The translations under genes and the position numbers were made by a program. The notes below the pieces were generated by a model, which saw only the letters and a program-made list of their open reading frames with translations, did no database searches and was not told where the DNA came from. Of a stretch of DNA of 40,641 bases, positions 1-9,558 are shown one piece after another (position 1 is the first letter of the stretch; each line of letters begins with the position of its first letter). The stretch comes from Chromera velia. Taxonomy: Eukaryota; Sar; Chromeraceae. The stretch lies in contig JAHBMJ010000377.1 in assembly GCA_018398765.1 (NCBI GenBank), forward strand, positions 51,774-92,414. The letters are read 5' to 3'.

Positions 1-40
1 ACACACACACACAGGTACACATACACACATGCCTGCATAC

Positions 41-709
41 CTCTGGGGCCATCCAAAAGGGGGTGCCTGTGAAAGTCCCCCGTCGCCGTCCTGGCAGAAT
101 GACTGCAGGAAGGCAGACAGACAGAAACAAAGACACAAAGGCATTATCGGCGTGAATGCATGGATGTAACAGACGGAGATACGGCGTCGCTTAAGCAAAA
201 AGTGTTGCTTGAGGTGAAGCTCCCGTAGTGCAGCTGGTGCAAAGCCGTTTACACGCAGGAGGGATGGGGGGGTCTTTGATGTGACACAACAACTGGTTGT
301 TTGGAAGAGACCGCACTGCTTGCTCAATTTGTCTGTATTTCTGTGTTTTCGTAGTAAGCTTCTTTCTCTTTTTCGTCCGGTCCCCTTTCGGTCTCCCTCC
401 CACGATAGCAAAACGACAGACAGACAGACAGACTCACTTTCGGAGACACCAAAGTCGCAAATCTTCACTTTGCCCTCCCAGTCAATCAGAAGATTCGCAG
501 CTGCATTCATTGAAGCAGACACAGACGGAAGTGACACAGAGAGAGAAAGGAAGAGGGGGGTCCTTCAAACACGCATGCCCGGATAAAGTCGTGTATGCAA
601 ACCCACACGGGAGCTGTTGTGTGTGACATCACCACTGAGACTGTTTCCTTCAATCGCACATCGTTTTTCCGCTTTACTTTTCTTTTTTTCGGAATGGGAT
701 GGATGCCTC

Positions 710-741
<32 letters not shown>

Positions 742-2562
742 CCTGCCTGCATGTCTTCTCAAACCGACCCTTCACGTCTCTGTGCATGAGCCCCGCCCCG
801 TGCAGTCTCCTCAGAGCCTCCGCGGCGTCTCTGATGATCAGAGCGGCCAGGTGCTCCGGGAGGGCGCCCTCTTCGAGCTGAAGAGCGAGAACACACAGGA
901 GGGAGAAAGGGGCGGGGAACATTCAAGGAGACAAACAGACAGACAGACAGACAGACAGGCAGGCAAAGAGGCAGACAGACAGGCAGACAAAGACACACAA
1001 CATAGGACGCAGTCAGCCTAGATGCTGACAGGCAGCGAGCCACGGGCAGAATCGACAAGCAGAAAAAACTCGACTTACGATACGGTCACAGCCCAGTCCG
1101 TCGATGAAGTCAAGCACGATGAAGAGGAAGAAACCGCCCCCCTTTTTGAGGACGAAGGACTCGTGAAGCCTCGGGGTCAGGTCGGGAATTGCCTCCGTCA
1201 CCTGAAGAAGAAGGGAGGGATGGAAGAAAGAAAGGAAGGAGGGGGGGAAGAAAGAGAGGAGAGCATCATTTGAGCGTTCACAAGGCATTTGCACAAGGCG
1301 TCTCGGATTTCTTTAACATCAATGGAGGGTTCTAGGGGAGTTCGTTGACGGACTAGCTGTCTTCTCAAGCAGTCGACAACATGCGCGAAGTGAAGCCGCT
1401 GTTTCCGATCCATCCAACCCTCCTCCGTCAATTTCGAGGTCCATCCGAACGTTCACCTATCGATCGGTACTTGCAGGAAGGAGCGTCATTGCTGCCTCTT
1501 CATTCATGTCTTTCTTTCTTGTAGCTGTGTATGAATACTTCTTTCGAAAAATCAAATAATGCGTTTGAGCCGCTGATCAACTGACCATTCTGAGGAATGT
1601 AACTTCCCTCACAGTCATGCATACAGAATTCATTTTCATACAGAATGAAAATAAATGCACTAACGAACCATTCTGAGGAGTGTGACTTCCCTCACAGTCG
1701 TGCTGACGTCCAGCTTCCACTGCTCCCCGCCGTGCTTTTCGAGGTTGATCAGCTTCACGGCAACCACAGTCAGGTCGTGGCGACGCACACTGAAAAGAAG
1801 ACGCACAGAAGAAGATGACAAATTCACACAGGCCGCAGAGCGCCACACATTTATGTACACGGTTCTTTCTTCTCGTACTCTGCCTCTCTACCTGCTTGCC
1901 TGCCTCTCTGCATTTCTGTCTGTCTGTCTCTCTATCTAAGTGCTTGTGTCTCTGTCCTCGCTCAAGACTTTTTTCTGCCGACGGTCAGCTTACATACAAA
2001 CGGCCCGGAACTGTTCATGTACAGGTTTTTCTATTTTTCTTCAATACTTAAATATGCACAGCATGCTGCCATGCGAATTCGTTTCCTTCTCCTTTCCACA
2101 ATCTCATCCCTGTGGCTGATCCCTGTAGAAGGCACCCATGCCAGAGTCCGAATCCACTAACCATTTCCAGACCTCACCGTACCCTCCTGCAGGCACCAAA
2201 AGCACACATGCATGCATGCGTTCATGCGGGGAGGATTCAGTCTGACAAACTGACATGCACGAATTTCGTATGCCAACTGTGAGAAAGCTAGGTCTCCTTG
2301 CACGATCGACCCTCATGCAAATCATCCTTCCCCTATTCACTCCAAGCGAAAACGTACCTTGTCCAAGCTTTTCCAAAACCACATAGGACCAGGAGGGGTT
2401 TCGACTCGATTTCAAAATCTTTCCAGGGGCAAAGGGCTGGAAGGGGCTCTGAGGATCCACTCCTCCTTGGCGAGGCGCCCCGCCCTGTCTTTCCCCGTCC
2501 CCCACTGCACCTACAGACCTAATGGACCTACGCATGTCCTCCACGAGGTCCTCTGACGTCAT
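41..2562 (-). CDS. STE20/GCK-like protein kinase (5' part, runs off left edge)
   Basis: Exons on the minus strand: 2562-2358, 2186-2162, 1789-1669, 1201-1079, 877-769, 500-438 and 102-41. Phase closes at all six junctions, giving 236 residues. The start is the first ATG in frame at 2562. Visible kinase motifs in order: glycine loop GQGGYG (residues 67-72), VAVK with the ATP lysine (K89), the helix-C glutamate in TTVREVTLL (E111), catalytic HRDVKAANLL (about 190-199), DFG (210-212), and the activation segment TFTGTPFWMAPE (225-236). The HRDVKAAN and GTPFWMAPE wording is typical of STE20/GCK kinases, which phosphorylate Ser/Thr in cytosolic signalling; the substrate is unknown. The window ends just after APE, so the C-lobe and any regulatory tail are missing. 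The leader before the kinase domain is short (about 55 residues). The neighbouring secreted-protein gene is divergent. Confidence 0.9.
697..752 (+). repeat. CTGT microsatellite in kinase intron 5
   Basis: An interrupted run of CTGT/CTGC units lies directly downstream, in the transcribed sense, of kinase exon 877-769. It is intronic. Confidence 0.9.
927..990 (+). repeat. CAGA microsatellite in kinase intron 4
   Basis: Interrupted CAGA/CAGG units lie between kinase exons 1201-1079 and 877-769. The plus-strand phase is opposite to the tract in intron 5, so strand bias of the repeat is not fixed within this gene. Confidence 0.85.
1584..1620 (-). repeat. Tandem copy of the helix-C exon end, with its own donor
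   Basis: These 37 bases repeat 1667-1703 with three mismatches. The original is the 3' end of kinase exon 3, coding REVTLLRM plus the start of its donor. The copy would read REVTFLRM, followed by a GTCAGT donor. It lies in the next intron, 83 bases downstream of the original. No clear full-length acceptor precedes the copy, so it may be a dead duplication or an alternative exon end. Confidence 0.7.
2162..2186 (-). other. 25-nt microexon carrying the kinase glycine loop
   Basis: This 25-nt exon follows a CCTGCAG acceptor and ends at a GTTAGT donor. It joins LGQ of exon 1 to the rest of the nucleotide-binding loop (GGYGEVWK). Without it the loop GxGxxG and the reading frame are both lost, so it must be included for a functional kinase. 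Confidence 0.75.
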
Positions 2563-3311
2563 TGCTTCTTTCAAAGATCAGGACATTACTTCACTTATGA
2601 ACTTGTTCGTTTGGAATTACTCTGCCGCTGGGGCACTCCGCCTGTGGATCGTACATATATATATATATATATATGTTTTTTATACGCCTTCTGAACACGA
2701 CTGTTTGGTCCAGCCACTGACCCCTATAGTGTGCTCTCTGCTACTTACGTGCAGCTGCAGATCGATCGACAGTTCAATGGTGCTTCACAGATCGATTGAT
2801 TGGATGCATCGTATACATATATATATACGTTTCGAATTAAGGTTTTTTTTTCTCGCTGCATGACAAATGTCAGCGCGTTTGTACGTCTGCAGACCGAAAA
2901 GGCTATTTTCGCGCGTTTTTCTCGCGCACCTGCCGCGCGCGGACACTGAACTGTGCATGTTTTTGTCAGTTTTTTGGAAAAAAAAAAAAAAAACTGCAAA
3001 TTCTGTTTCGCTGGGCAGTGGGCAGCACATGGAGCTGGACATCCCTGTGGAGTCATGTGGAGTCTGACGCAGTTTCGGTCTATATAGCATTATATAGCTG
3101 TGGGTGCAGCAGAACTTACTGGACAGTTTGGACACGTATATCCCATAAGACTTCGGGGCTTCTGTACAGACCGATCATCCGTCGGATTTTTTTTTGTGCT
3201 CTCTCTTTGAAGAAGCGAAAGACCCGAGACCGACTCAGCCAGGCCGGCGAGGATACACTTGCTTTGCTTCCCTTCTTTGTTGTCCTAAGTAGGCGCCCGC
3301 AAACAGACAAA
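2563..3311. promoter_or_regulatory. Shared upstream region between divergent kinase and secreted-protein genes
   Basis: About 750 bases separate the two divergent start codons. The stretch has a short TA run near 2656-2673, TATATA words near 2816-2827 and 3080-3100, and a 15-base A run near 2979-2993. I see no open frame with coding character. It presumably holds both promoters, but no defined element can be assigned. Confidence 0.4.
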
Positions 3312-5002
3312 ATGATGCGAATGTCGGCTGCTTTGATCTTTGCACTTTTTGGCCTTGTTTCCTCTTCCCTTCTGACGGGCACGGGGAAGTTCTCAGCCAA
3401 CGAGACGGTAGGGGAGACTGGCCACCACAACCAAGACCAGAAGGCAGAGGCTCACAGATGTCTGACTCCAGGAGACGACGAGTGCGTTTTCTCTTTTTTG
3501 GGGGGGATGTGAAAAGAAAAGCACACGTAGGCGCGCAGTCGAGCTGATGCACTTGCAGCGTGCTGTCACATCGATTAGAAAAGGACCGGCGTGTTTTTTT
3601 CCCCGTCAATAGTCTCCGAACATTTTTTTCTCTTCTGTGCAAAGAAATTGGGAGGGAGAAAGTGGATGTGCAGTCGAATGGTGACGATTGCTTAGGAGCA
3701 TAAATGGGACTCATGAATTCGGTCACTCCCTCCCTATCTTTCTTTCCCGAACTTTCGTTTTCTTTTTTGCCCTTCCTTTCTTCTCGGCGGTCTCCGTCAC
3801 CTCCGTCTCTTCAACTCGTGCAGCACCCCGTCTCTCTCCGCCTTTGACCTTCACCCGTATTGCACTTCTCTGTCTGAATGAATCTGATTGCCTGGGCAAG
3901 AAAGTGGACAGAAGGAAGGATTGCATCGATCGTGCAATGAATGACTGAACGAACGCAGCTACATGACCGGCTACTGTTTGAGCTACCGCTACAACGAGCG
4001 TACCCAGGAGAAGTACGAGGCCTGCTACGACAAATGCGTGGATGATGACGAGACCAACGACCCCTTTCCAGGGGGACAGCAGGCCTGCTACGTGGGATGC
4101 AGGGACTCGATTAAGGGAACTAACGCGGACGTCGGGCACTGCTGCTCCAGAAAAAGCACCAATGCTGTGAACTGCTACAGGTAGGTGGGTGAGTGGGTGG
4201 GTATCTTCTTGTATCCTTTTGTAGGGGTAGGAAGTTAACCCACTGCTCGAGCGGGTAAGGCGGGGGTGGGGGGTGGGTGGCGATCAGTGAATAAGTGTAG
4301 CGGAAGGTGAGTGATTGCTGGGGGGAGAATCGCGAAATGATTCTTCTCTTCTCTCTTCAATTCGAATACCTCCTCATTTTCTTGTTCATGCGTCTCGTTT
4401 TTCGTTCTTTCCTTCATTCTTTCGTCTTTCTTTGTCTGACCGTCCGGCCGGAGTCTGTCCCTCTCCCTCTCTCCCTCTCTGTCTATCTGCAACTTTTCAA
4501 TAACACACTTCTCTTCATTTGTGTCCTCCTCGCTCGTCTCGGTCCTTGCCTCTATTTTTATAATACTGCATCTCCTTTGCCGCCTTTTTGGTGGGTGAAG
4601 AGTTTCCTCACATTGCACTCGTTTGACTCTCGTTTGACTTTCCTTTTTTCGTTCCTCCCTCCCCCCTTTCAATATCTGGTGCGTGCATACATTTCTGTTC
4701 CCTTTCCCTCTCTGCCTTGACTCCTGCTTTCCTGCAGATACTGCTGCATGCGTTTACTTTCTTTTTCTGTGTATGTATGTATTAATATGTATGTATGTAT
4801 GTATGCCATGCTGCTTTCCTGCAGATACTGCTGCAAGTCTTGGGGTGCGAACGAGAGAACTCTCTGGGGTCTCCACCTGCCTGACGGATACTGCACCTAC
4901 TGCACATGGGTCGAACACGAGGCAGCTGACCCTCCCCTTCCCTCTGCAGCAGACTCAAGGAATCGCGCCGGTGCCTGCGCTGCAATCACAGACGCTCCGT
5001 GA
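3312..5002 (+). CDS. Secreted cysteine-rich protein, 189 aa, function unknown
   Basis: Exons: 3312-3481, 3959-4180 and 4825-5002 (570 nt in frame, stop TGA at 5000-5002). The N-terminus MMRMSAALIFALFGLVSSS is a classic signal peptide, so the product should enter the secretory path. The mature part is rich in cysteine, mostly in exons 2 and 3. It includes a pair of CX3C motifs, CYDKC and CYVGC, separated by 16 residues, followed by HCC, CYRYCC and CTYC. Twin CX3C with this spacing is also seen in small Tim chaperones, but the signal peptide and extra cysteines argue for an extracellular disulphide-rich domain. I recognise no named family. A second ATG lies one codon in; either could be used. 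The last exon could be entered at an earlier duplicated acceptor (see 4725-4835). Confidence 0.7.
4725..4835 (+). repeat. Duplicated splice-acceptor block before exon 3
   Basis: The block with TTTCCTGCAG followed by ATACTGCTGCA occurs at about 4729-4748 and again at about 4815-4834. Both copies give a usable acceptor in the same phase and begin with the same codons. The first copy then runs into a GTATGT-rich stretch that could be a donor; the second continues into the long exon used in the model. Confidence 0.7.
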
Positions 5003-5319
5003 TCTCTGCATGTCTCCACTCATCCATCCATCCATGCATGTATTCTGAAAGGCAAGGAGAGGGAGAAAGGACAGCAGGGGCATGAGGGAGGGCCTCGCGA
5101 GTTGCGACGAAACAAGAAGAGAATCTGCATGGCCGGGGGTCAAATCATAGAGGGAAAAAAGAAAGAAAAGTAAAGGAGAGGGAAGGAGGCGAAAGCAGGT
5201 GCAACAAAAAAAAAGATTAACAACGTGACGATCATGAAAGAAAAACAAAAACCCAACGAAGGTCGATCGATCACTGATATCCCCCCTTGAACGTCTCCGT
5301 CTCTCTGTCTCTGTCTCTT

Positions 5320-5368
<49 letters not shown>

Positions 5369-6238
5369 GTCTGTGTCTCTCTGGATGACCCGGCCAGCTG
5401 AACGATGGACGAAGAGCGATGGAGTGACTTGCATGTACTTGTTTGTCTCTCCCTGCCTCCCTCTGTCTCGAAATGTTGAAAGAAAAACAGCGTTGGGATT
5501 CACTTCCCCTCGCTCCGTTCCTTGCAATGCGGGATGATGTGCACACATAAATAAATACTGACTGGTAGTCAGGATCGGAGGGGGCGATCTGGCTGTCATG
5601 CAGTGAAGGGAGTGGACATGAAGGGAGAGCTGTATGGGGCAGCAACCTGAATAGGGGGGTGTCTGTTCTTCTCCTTTCTTCCCCCTTAATTCTTTTCATT
5701 GTTGTTTTCTTCTTCTATCTCTTTTGTGAATGATGCATGCAGCCAGCTGTCTTCTTCGATCGATCGTTCTTCAGGCTCTATCGATGCATCGTGGTGGAAA
5801 GGAAGAAGAAAAGAAGAGAACCATCGCATCCAAACACCCATGGCGTTGGCGAAAAAGACGGCGAAATCCATTGGAGAATTCGAAGACGCGCGGCGGATAA
5901 TTTAAATTTACCTCACACCCACTGAAGGGAAAGGAGAAGACTCATCCCATGGCTCCAGCTCTCTCTCTCCCTTCTGGCATGCATGCATGCATGCATGGTT
6001 CTTTCTGCCCTCCCTGTCCTTTCCTTTCTGTACAAAGAAGAAAAAGAAAAAGGAAAGCTCATCTCAAAGCATCGCATCAACAGGAGAGGCTCAGGTCACC
6101 GTGTCCACCACACACACACACACGCACACAGCGCATAAGAGATCGATTAAAGATTGTTCGAACCCACGCTGGCACTGCTCTTCGTCCGATTCGATTCCAC
6201 TCTTTCCTCGAACCCGCATACGTCTCTCACACCACGAT

Positions 6239-6280
<42 letters not shown>

Positions 6281-6706
6281 CGCCACCGGCAACTTCTCTT
6301 GTCACCCATGTGCGCCGATCGATACATCCACTGCCCGGCCGCATTGGCAAAGAAAGAAAAATTCGATCAAATCGAGAGGGGGTGGGTGGGTGTGCTGAGT
6401 GCATGGGAGCGATGGAGGCGAATCAAGCGAGGTACAGATGCGGAAATTAATTACGCAGCTGACCTACTCGGTCTGCAAGGAAAGCTGTAGAAAGCGAATT
6501 GACTGAATTGGGGAGCCGCAAGTGATCATTGGCTGCTCAAGTCAACTAGCTCAAGCTTGTCCTTCCGATTGAATGGTCGTCTGTCTGCATTGAGTACACC
6601 GAAACCGCTCTGCATCCTCTAAAGTGCATCCTCCATAAGAGATACTTAGCAAATCCCGAAGTCGGAAGGAAGAGAGTCGAGTTTGAGGTCGCACGAGCGA
6701 GAGAGC
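5003..6706. other. Non-coding stretch with microsatellites
   Basis: No gene is supported here. The visible content is an approximately 50-base CT run at 5312-5364, a CA run at 6240-6279, a GCATGCAT run at 5978-5997 and purine-rich patches. Open frames in this stretch are translations of simple repeats or lack splice or codon support. Confidence 0.6.
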
Positions 6707-6798
6707 TAGCAGCGAGAACAGTAAACAGAACAGAAGGAAAAGGCGGAAGAAGAACAGGCTAGACGCTAGAAACAAACTTTAAGTCAATGCCCCCCCCA
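6707..6798 (-). repeat. Dispersed repeat, inverted partner of 19255-19350
   Basis: Read on the minus strand, this stretch (G run, then GCATTGACTTAAA, then a block ending TTTACTGTTCTCGCT) matches 19255-19350 on the plus strand over about 90 bases with few differences. The two copies are about 12.5 kb apart and flank the NHL and F-box genes. Confidence 0.8.
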
Positions 6799-7021
6799 AA
6801 AAAATCCTCCTGAGCCTCCTCAACGGGCGCTGTCGGGCCTGACCCATAGCTCGACATACAGCTTGCCTCAACAAAACTTCACTGGCAGTATCACTGTTTC
6901 AAAAACTGGCAGCTTGTTTTTCATGTATAAGCTATATATAGAAATGTAAACTAGAATAAAAAACATGAAATAACATTCAGTTTGATCTAAAAATCTTAAC
7001 TATTTCCGGATCGAGGATCTA

Positions 7022-7847
7022 GGGTTGGTAAATGCTGTCAGTGCCGAATGTCAACATTTGTAATACCTCTAGTGCCGACATCTGCATTTGAAACGCCGGC
7101 GGTATTTTGTAGCCAAAGTGGCATTTAGTGTGCAGTATATGGATATCAATGGATTAGACGCGCAAAACGTGCACGTAAAAAACGTTTATTTTCGTGTGCG
7201 TATGCGTTTTTTGCATGCATGCACTTAATTGGTATTAAATTTACATGCATGTACATGCATGCATGCATACATGCATGCATGTGCATGAATTAAATTTTTA
7301 ATGTGGCCCGATCGATTGAGATGTCTCTCTCATACTGCATGTGTGTATCAATATACAATGATTGATCGAAAAGTTCATCGTGAGCTTTTAATTGTCCACT
7401 CATCGTGCAATCCGTCCATTGTATACTTAATCTATTCATCTCTCCTTTTTCCAGTGACACAGAAAACTATATAGAAAAGGAATAGAAAGTGTTAATGAAA
7501 ATCCCAGTAGAGCAGCTTGATCGACTGTTTACCCTGGCATGGTCGGGGAATGCTTAGTTTTTCAACAGCATAGAGAACGAGTGGTTCCAAACAGGCATCA
7601 CCTCTCTAGCGATTGCCTCCCCAAATTTGTTAAAGAAATCAAACAGGTATTGTCGCAGCTTCTTGATGGTCAGTTCATCTAGTTTGGCAACTTTGGTATA
7701 CTTTTGTCAAAGATTGATACTGTTGGTCTAGGCAAACTATGAAATGTCGGCACTGTATTGAAACATAAATGTCGTTGTCGATCAGTGCCGTTTATACGTT
7801 TAATGTCGATAACAGCATTTATCGCCTACGTCATTTACCAATCCTAT
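7022..7847. mobile_element. TIR-bounded non-autonomous DNA element (MULE/MITE-like)
   Basis: The left end GGGTTGGTAAATG (7022-7034) is answered by CATTTACCAATCC (7832-7844), an inverted match with one difference. Sub-terminal words such as GTGCCGACAT occur on both sides in inverted order. GAGGATCTA before the left end and GAGGACCTA at 7848-7856 could be a 9-bp target duplication with one mismatch, the length usual for Mutator-like elements. No transposase frame is present. The interior is AT-rich with a large TGCATGCA palindrome. Confidence 0.5.
7232..7296. repeat. TGCATGCA-rich inverted repeat
   Basis: An ATTAAAT/ATTTAAT-type arm on each side encloses serial TACATGCATG and CATGCATG words. 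The whole block is nearly self-complementary and could form a long hairpin or cruciform. Confidence 0.6.
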
Positions 7848-7854
7848 GAGGACC

Positions 7855-8360
7855 TATAGGCGTTGCCAAAAAAAAAAAAGAAGATCCCTCAAAACCCTTT
7901 ACTTTTTTTTTCTTTTTCAGTCAAACACTAGGCGCCGGCTAGAGAAAAAAAAAAAAAAAAAGATCCCCCAAAACCTTTTACTTTTTTTCTTTTTCTTTTT
8001 TTCTGTATCAGTCAAACAACTGTTGTTCAAGTGTTGTACAAGTGTTGTTTATGTGTTGTACAACTGTTGCTAAGTGTTATTCAGGGTTGAAAAGTAAAAA
8101 AAAAAAGGAAAAAAAAAAATCTCCTCAAATCGCTTATTTTTTTTCTTTTTTTTTTTCTCTAGCCGGCATCTAGGTCAAACAACTGTTGTTTGAGCGTTGT
8201 ACAAGTGTTGTTCATGTGTTACATAAATTTTAATTGTTAAGTGTTATTGATCGAGGTTCAAAAAGTAAAAAAGAAAAACAAATCTCCGCTGATCATGAAC
8301 GCTAGTCTGAACGCTTATTTTTTTTCTTTAGCCGACGCTAAAGCCGACACATAGTCAAGG
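7855..8360. repeat. Array of A-tract/T-tract repeats with TTGTACAA words
   Basis: Three to four diverged units follow each other. Each has an A run, a GATCCCTCAAAACCCTTTAC-like core, a T run and then AGTCAAACAACTGTTGTT followed by serial GTTGTACAAGTGTTG words. The A and T runs are positioned to pair. A related unit lies at 19550-19660 in the same orientation. Confidence 0.7.
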
Positions 8361-9558
8361 ATTGGCCTCCCGCTCAAATCTCTAATGTCCGACCTAGTGT
8401 TTGACGTGCAACTTCTCCCTCAGCAGGGAAAGCACCTAAAAGACATTAATCAATTGTACACTAGATATATAATATCATATTGCTACTAGTATAGTCACAC
8501 TGGCACCCTGCAAAGACCTATAGGAATTTTAGTAGGAATTGATTATGACTCCGAATTTAAACAGGAATTGAAAGGAATTTAAATAGGAATTTGAACGAAC
8601 TATTGATCTAGCTATTGATAAAGTACTCATATTGCCAGTGTCAGACTAAAAGTCATATTATAATTAATTATAGTGACAGTATCATTCAACAGACTTACAA
8701 CAGTTCTCTTATATTCTCTGATATAGCAATCCCTTGCTATATAATCCTTCAGACAGCCATCTTGATTTTTATTCAGAATTTTTCTTCTTGCGTCTTGCCG
8801 GTCTTTCGCGTGACCATGCATGCAAGCAGCTAGGCAAGCAGAGAAGTAAGATTTATCACCGAAAAAATGCAGCTGATGGATGAAGCACCTCATGTAGAAC
8901 ATAACCAAACTGCAACGAAAGGAGTGAACGAAAAATCTTTAAATACACTGGATTTTTGACCCAACAGACTACAGTTTTTCTAGCAGTTTTCACCAGAAAA
9001 CGAAAAGGTGTACACAGAAAGAAAGGGGAAAACCGTGGTCCTCTTTCCAGCCAAACCAACCCACCGCTCTCCCGTGGAAACGTGTAGGGAAACGTTCCAA
9101 TGGTTTGGTCCCTTTCGCTGCCGACTTTCCTCTTATGACTTTCAAGTTAGAATCTAGGCTTTCCCTCCCCGCCCCCACCCCCCCAACTGCTTTAATTGAA
9201 CTCCCTAGTAAACTCCCCCCCTGCAAAGCGCATATGCACGATCTTGATATGCCCTAGGAGTCTCATCGATCAATCCATCAAAGGAACAAAGTCGTGAAGT
9301 GACCTCAGCAAGAGGAAGAAAGAAAGAGATGTAAACGAGGGCATCGTATACATACTGTCTCCCTCACGCTCTCGCTGTGCAGAGTTACGAATTGTCCACG
9401 GTACTTCAAAAACGTCAATCCGCCGCTTCACCCCCTGCCCCAATTCGTAGATCAACAAACCTTTTCAAACGATTTCAGATCTCTCCTTTCTCATTCTTTC
9501 TTTCTTTCTCTCTTAATTAAAATTTGCTTCATTCGATCCCTCATTCGATGTCCTTACG
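8361..9558. other. AT-rich stretch, no gene seen
   Basis: The left part contains several AGGAATT/GGAATTT words at 8520-8600 and an AATTAATTATAATTAATTA-like stretch. The right part, 9000-9500, is downstream of the NHL gene and is probably its 3' flank. Open frames here do not join to the NHL gene without removing its stop. Confidence 0.5.

Noticed and set aside
6150-6180. tRNA T-loop-like GGTTCGAAC on minus
   Set aside because: The flanking bases do not pair as a T-stem and no acceptor or anticodon arm follows.
9365-9462. Exon-like text (LIYELGQGVKRRIDVFEVPW) downstream of the NHL stop
   Set aside because: It can only be joined by replacing the TGA at 9559 with a poor donor; it remains possible as an alternative 3' exon.
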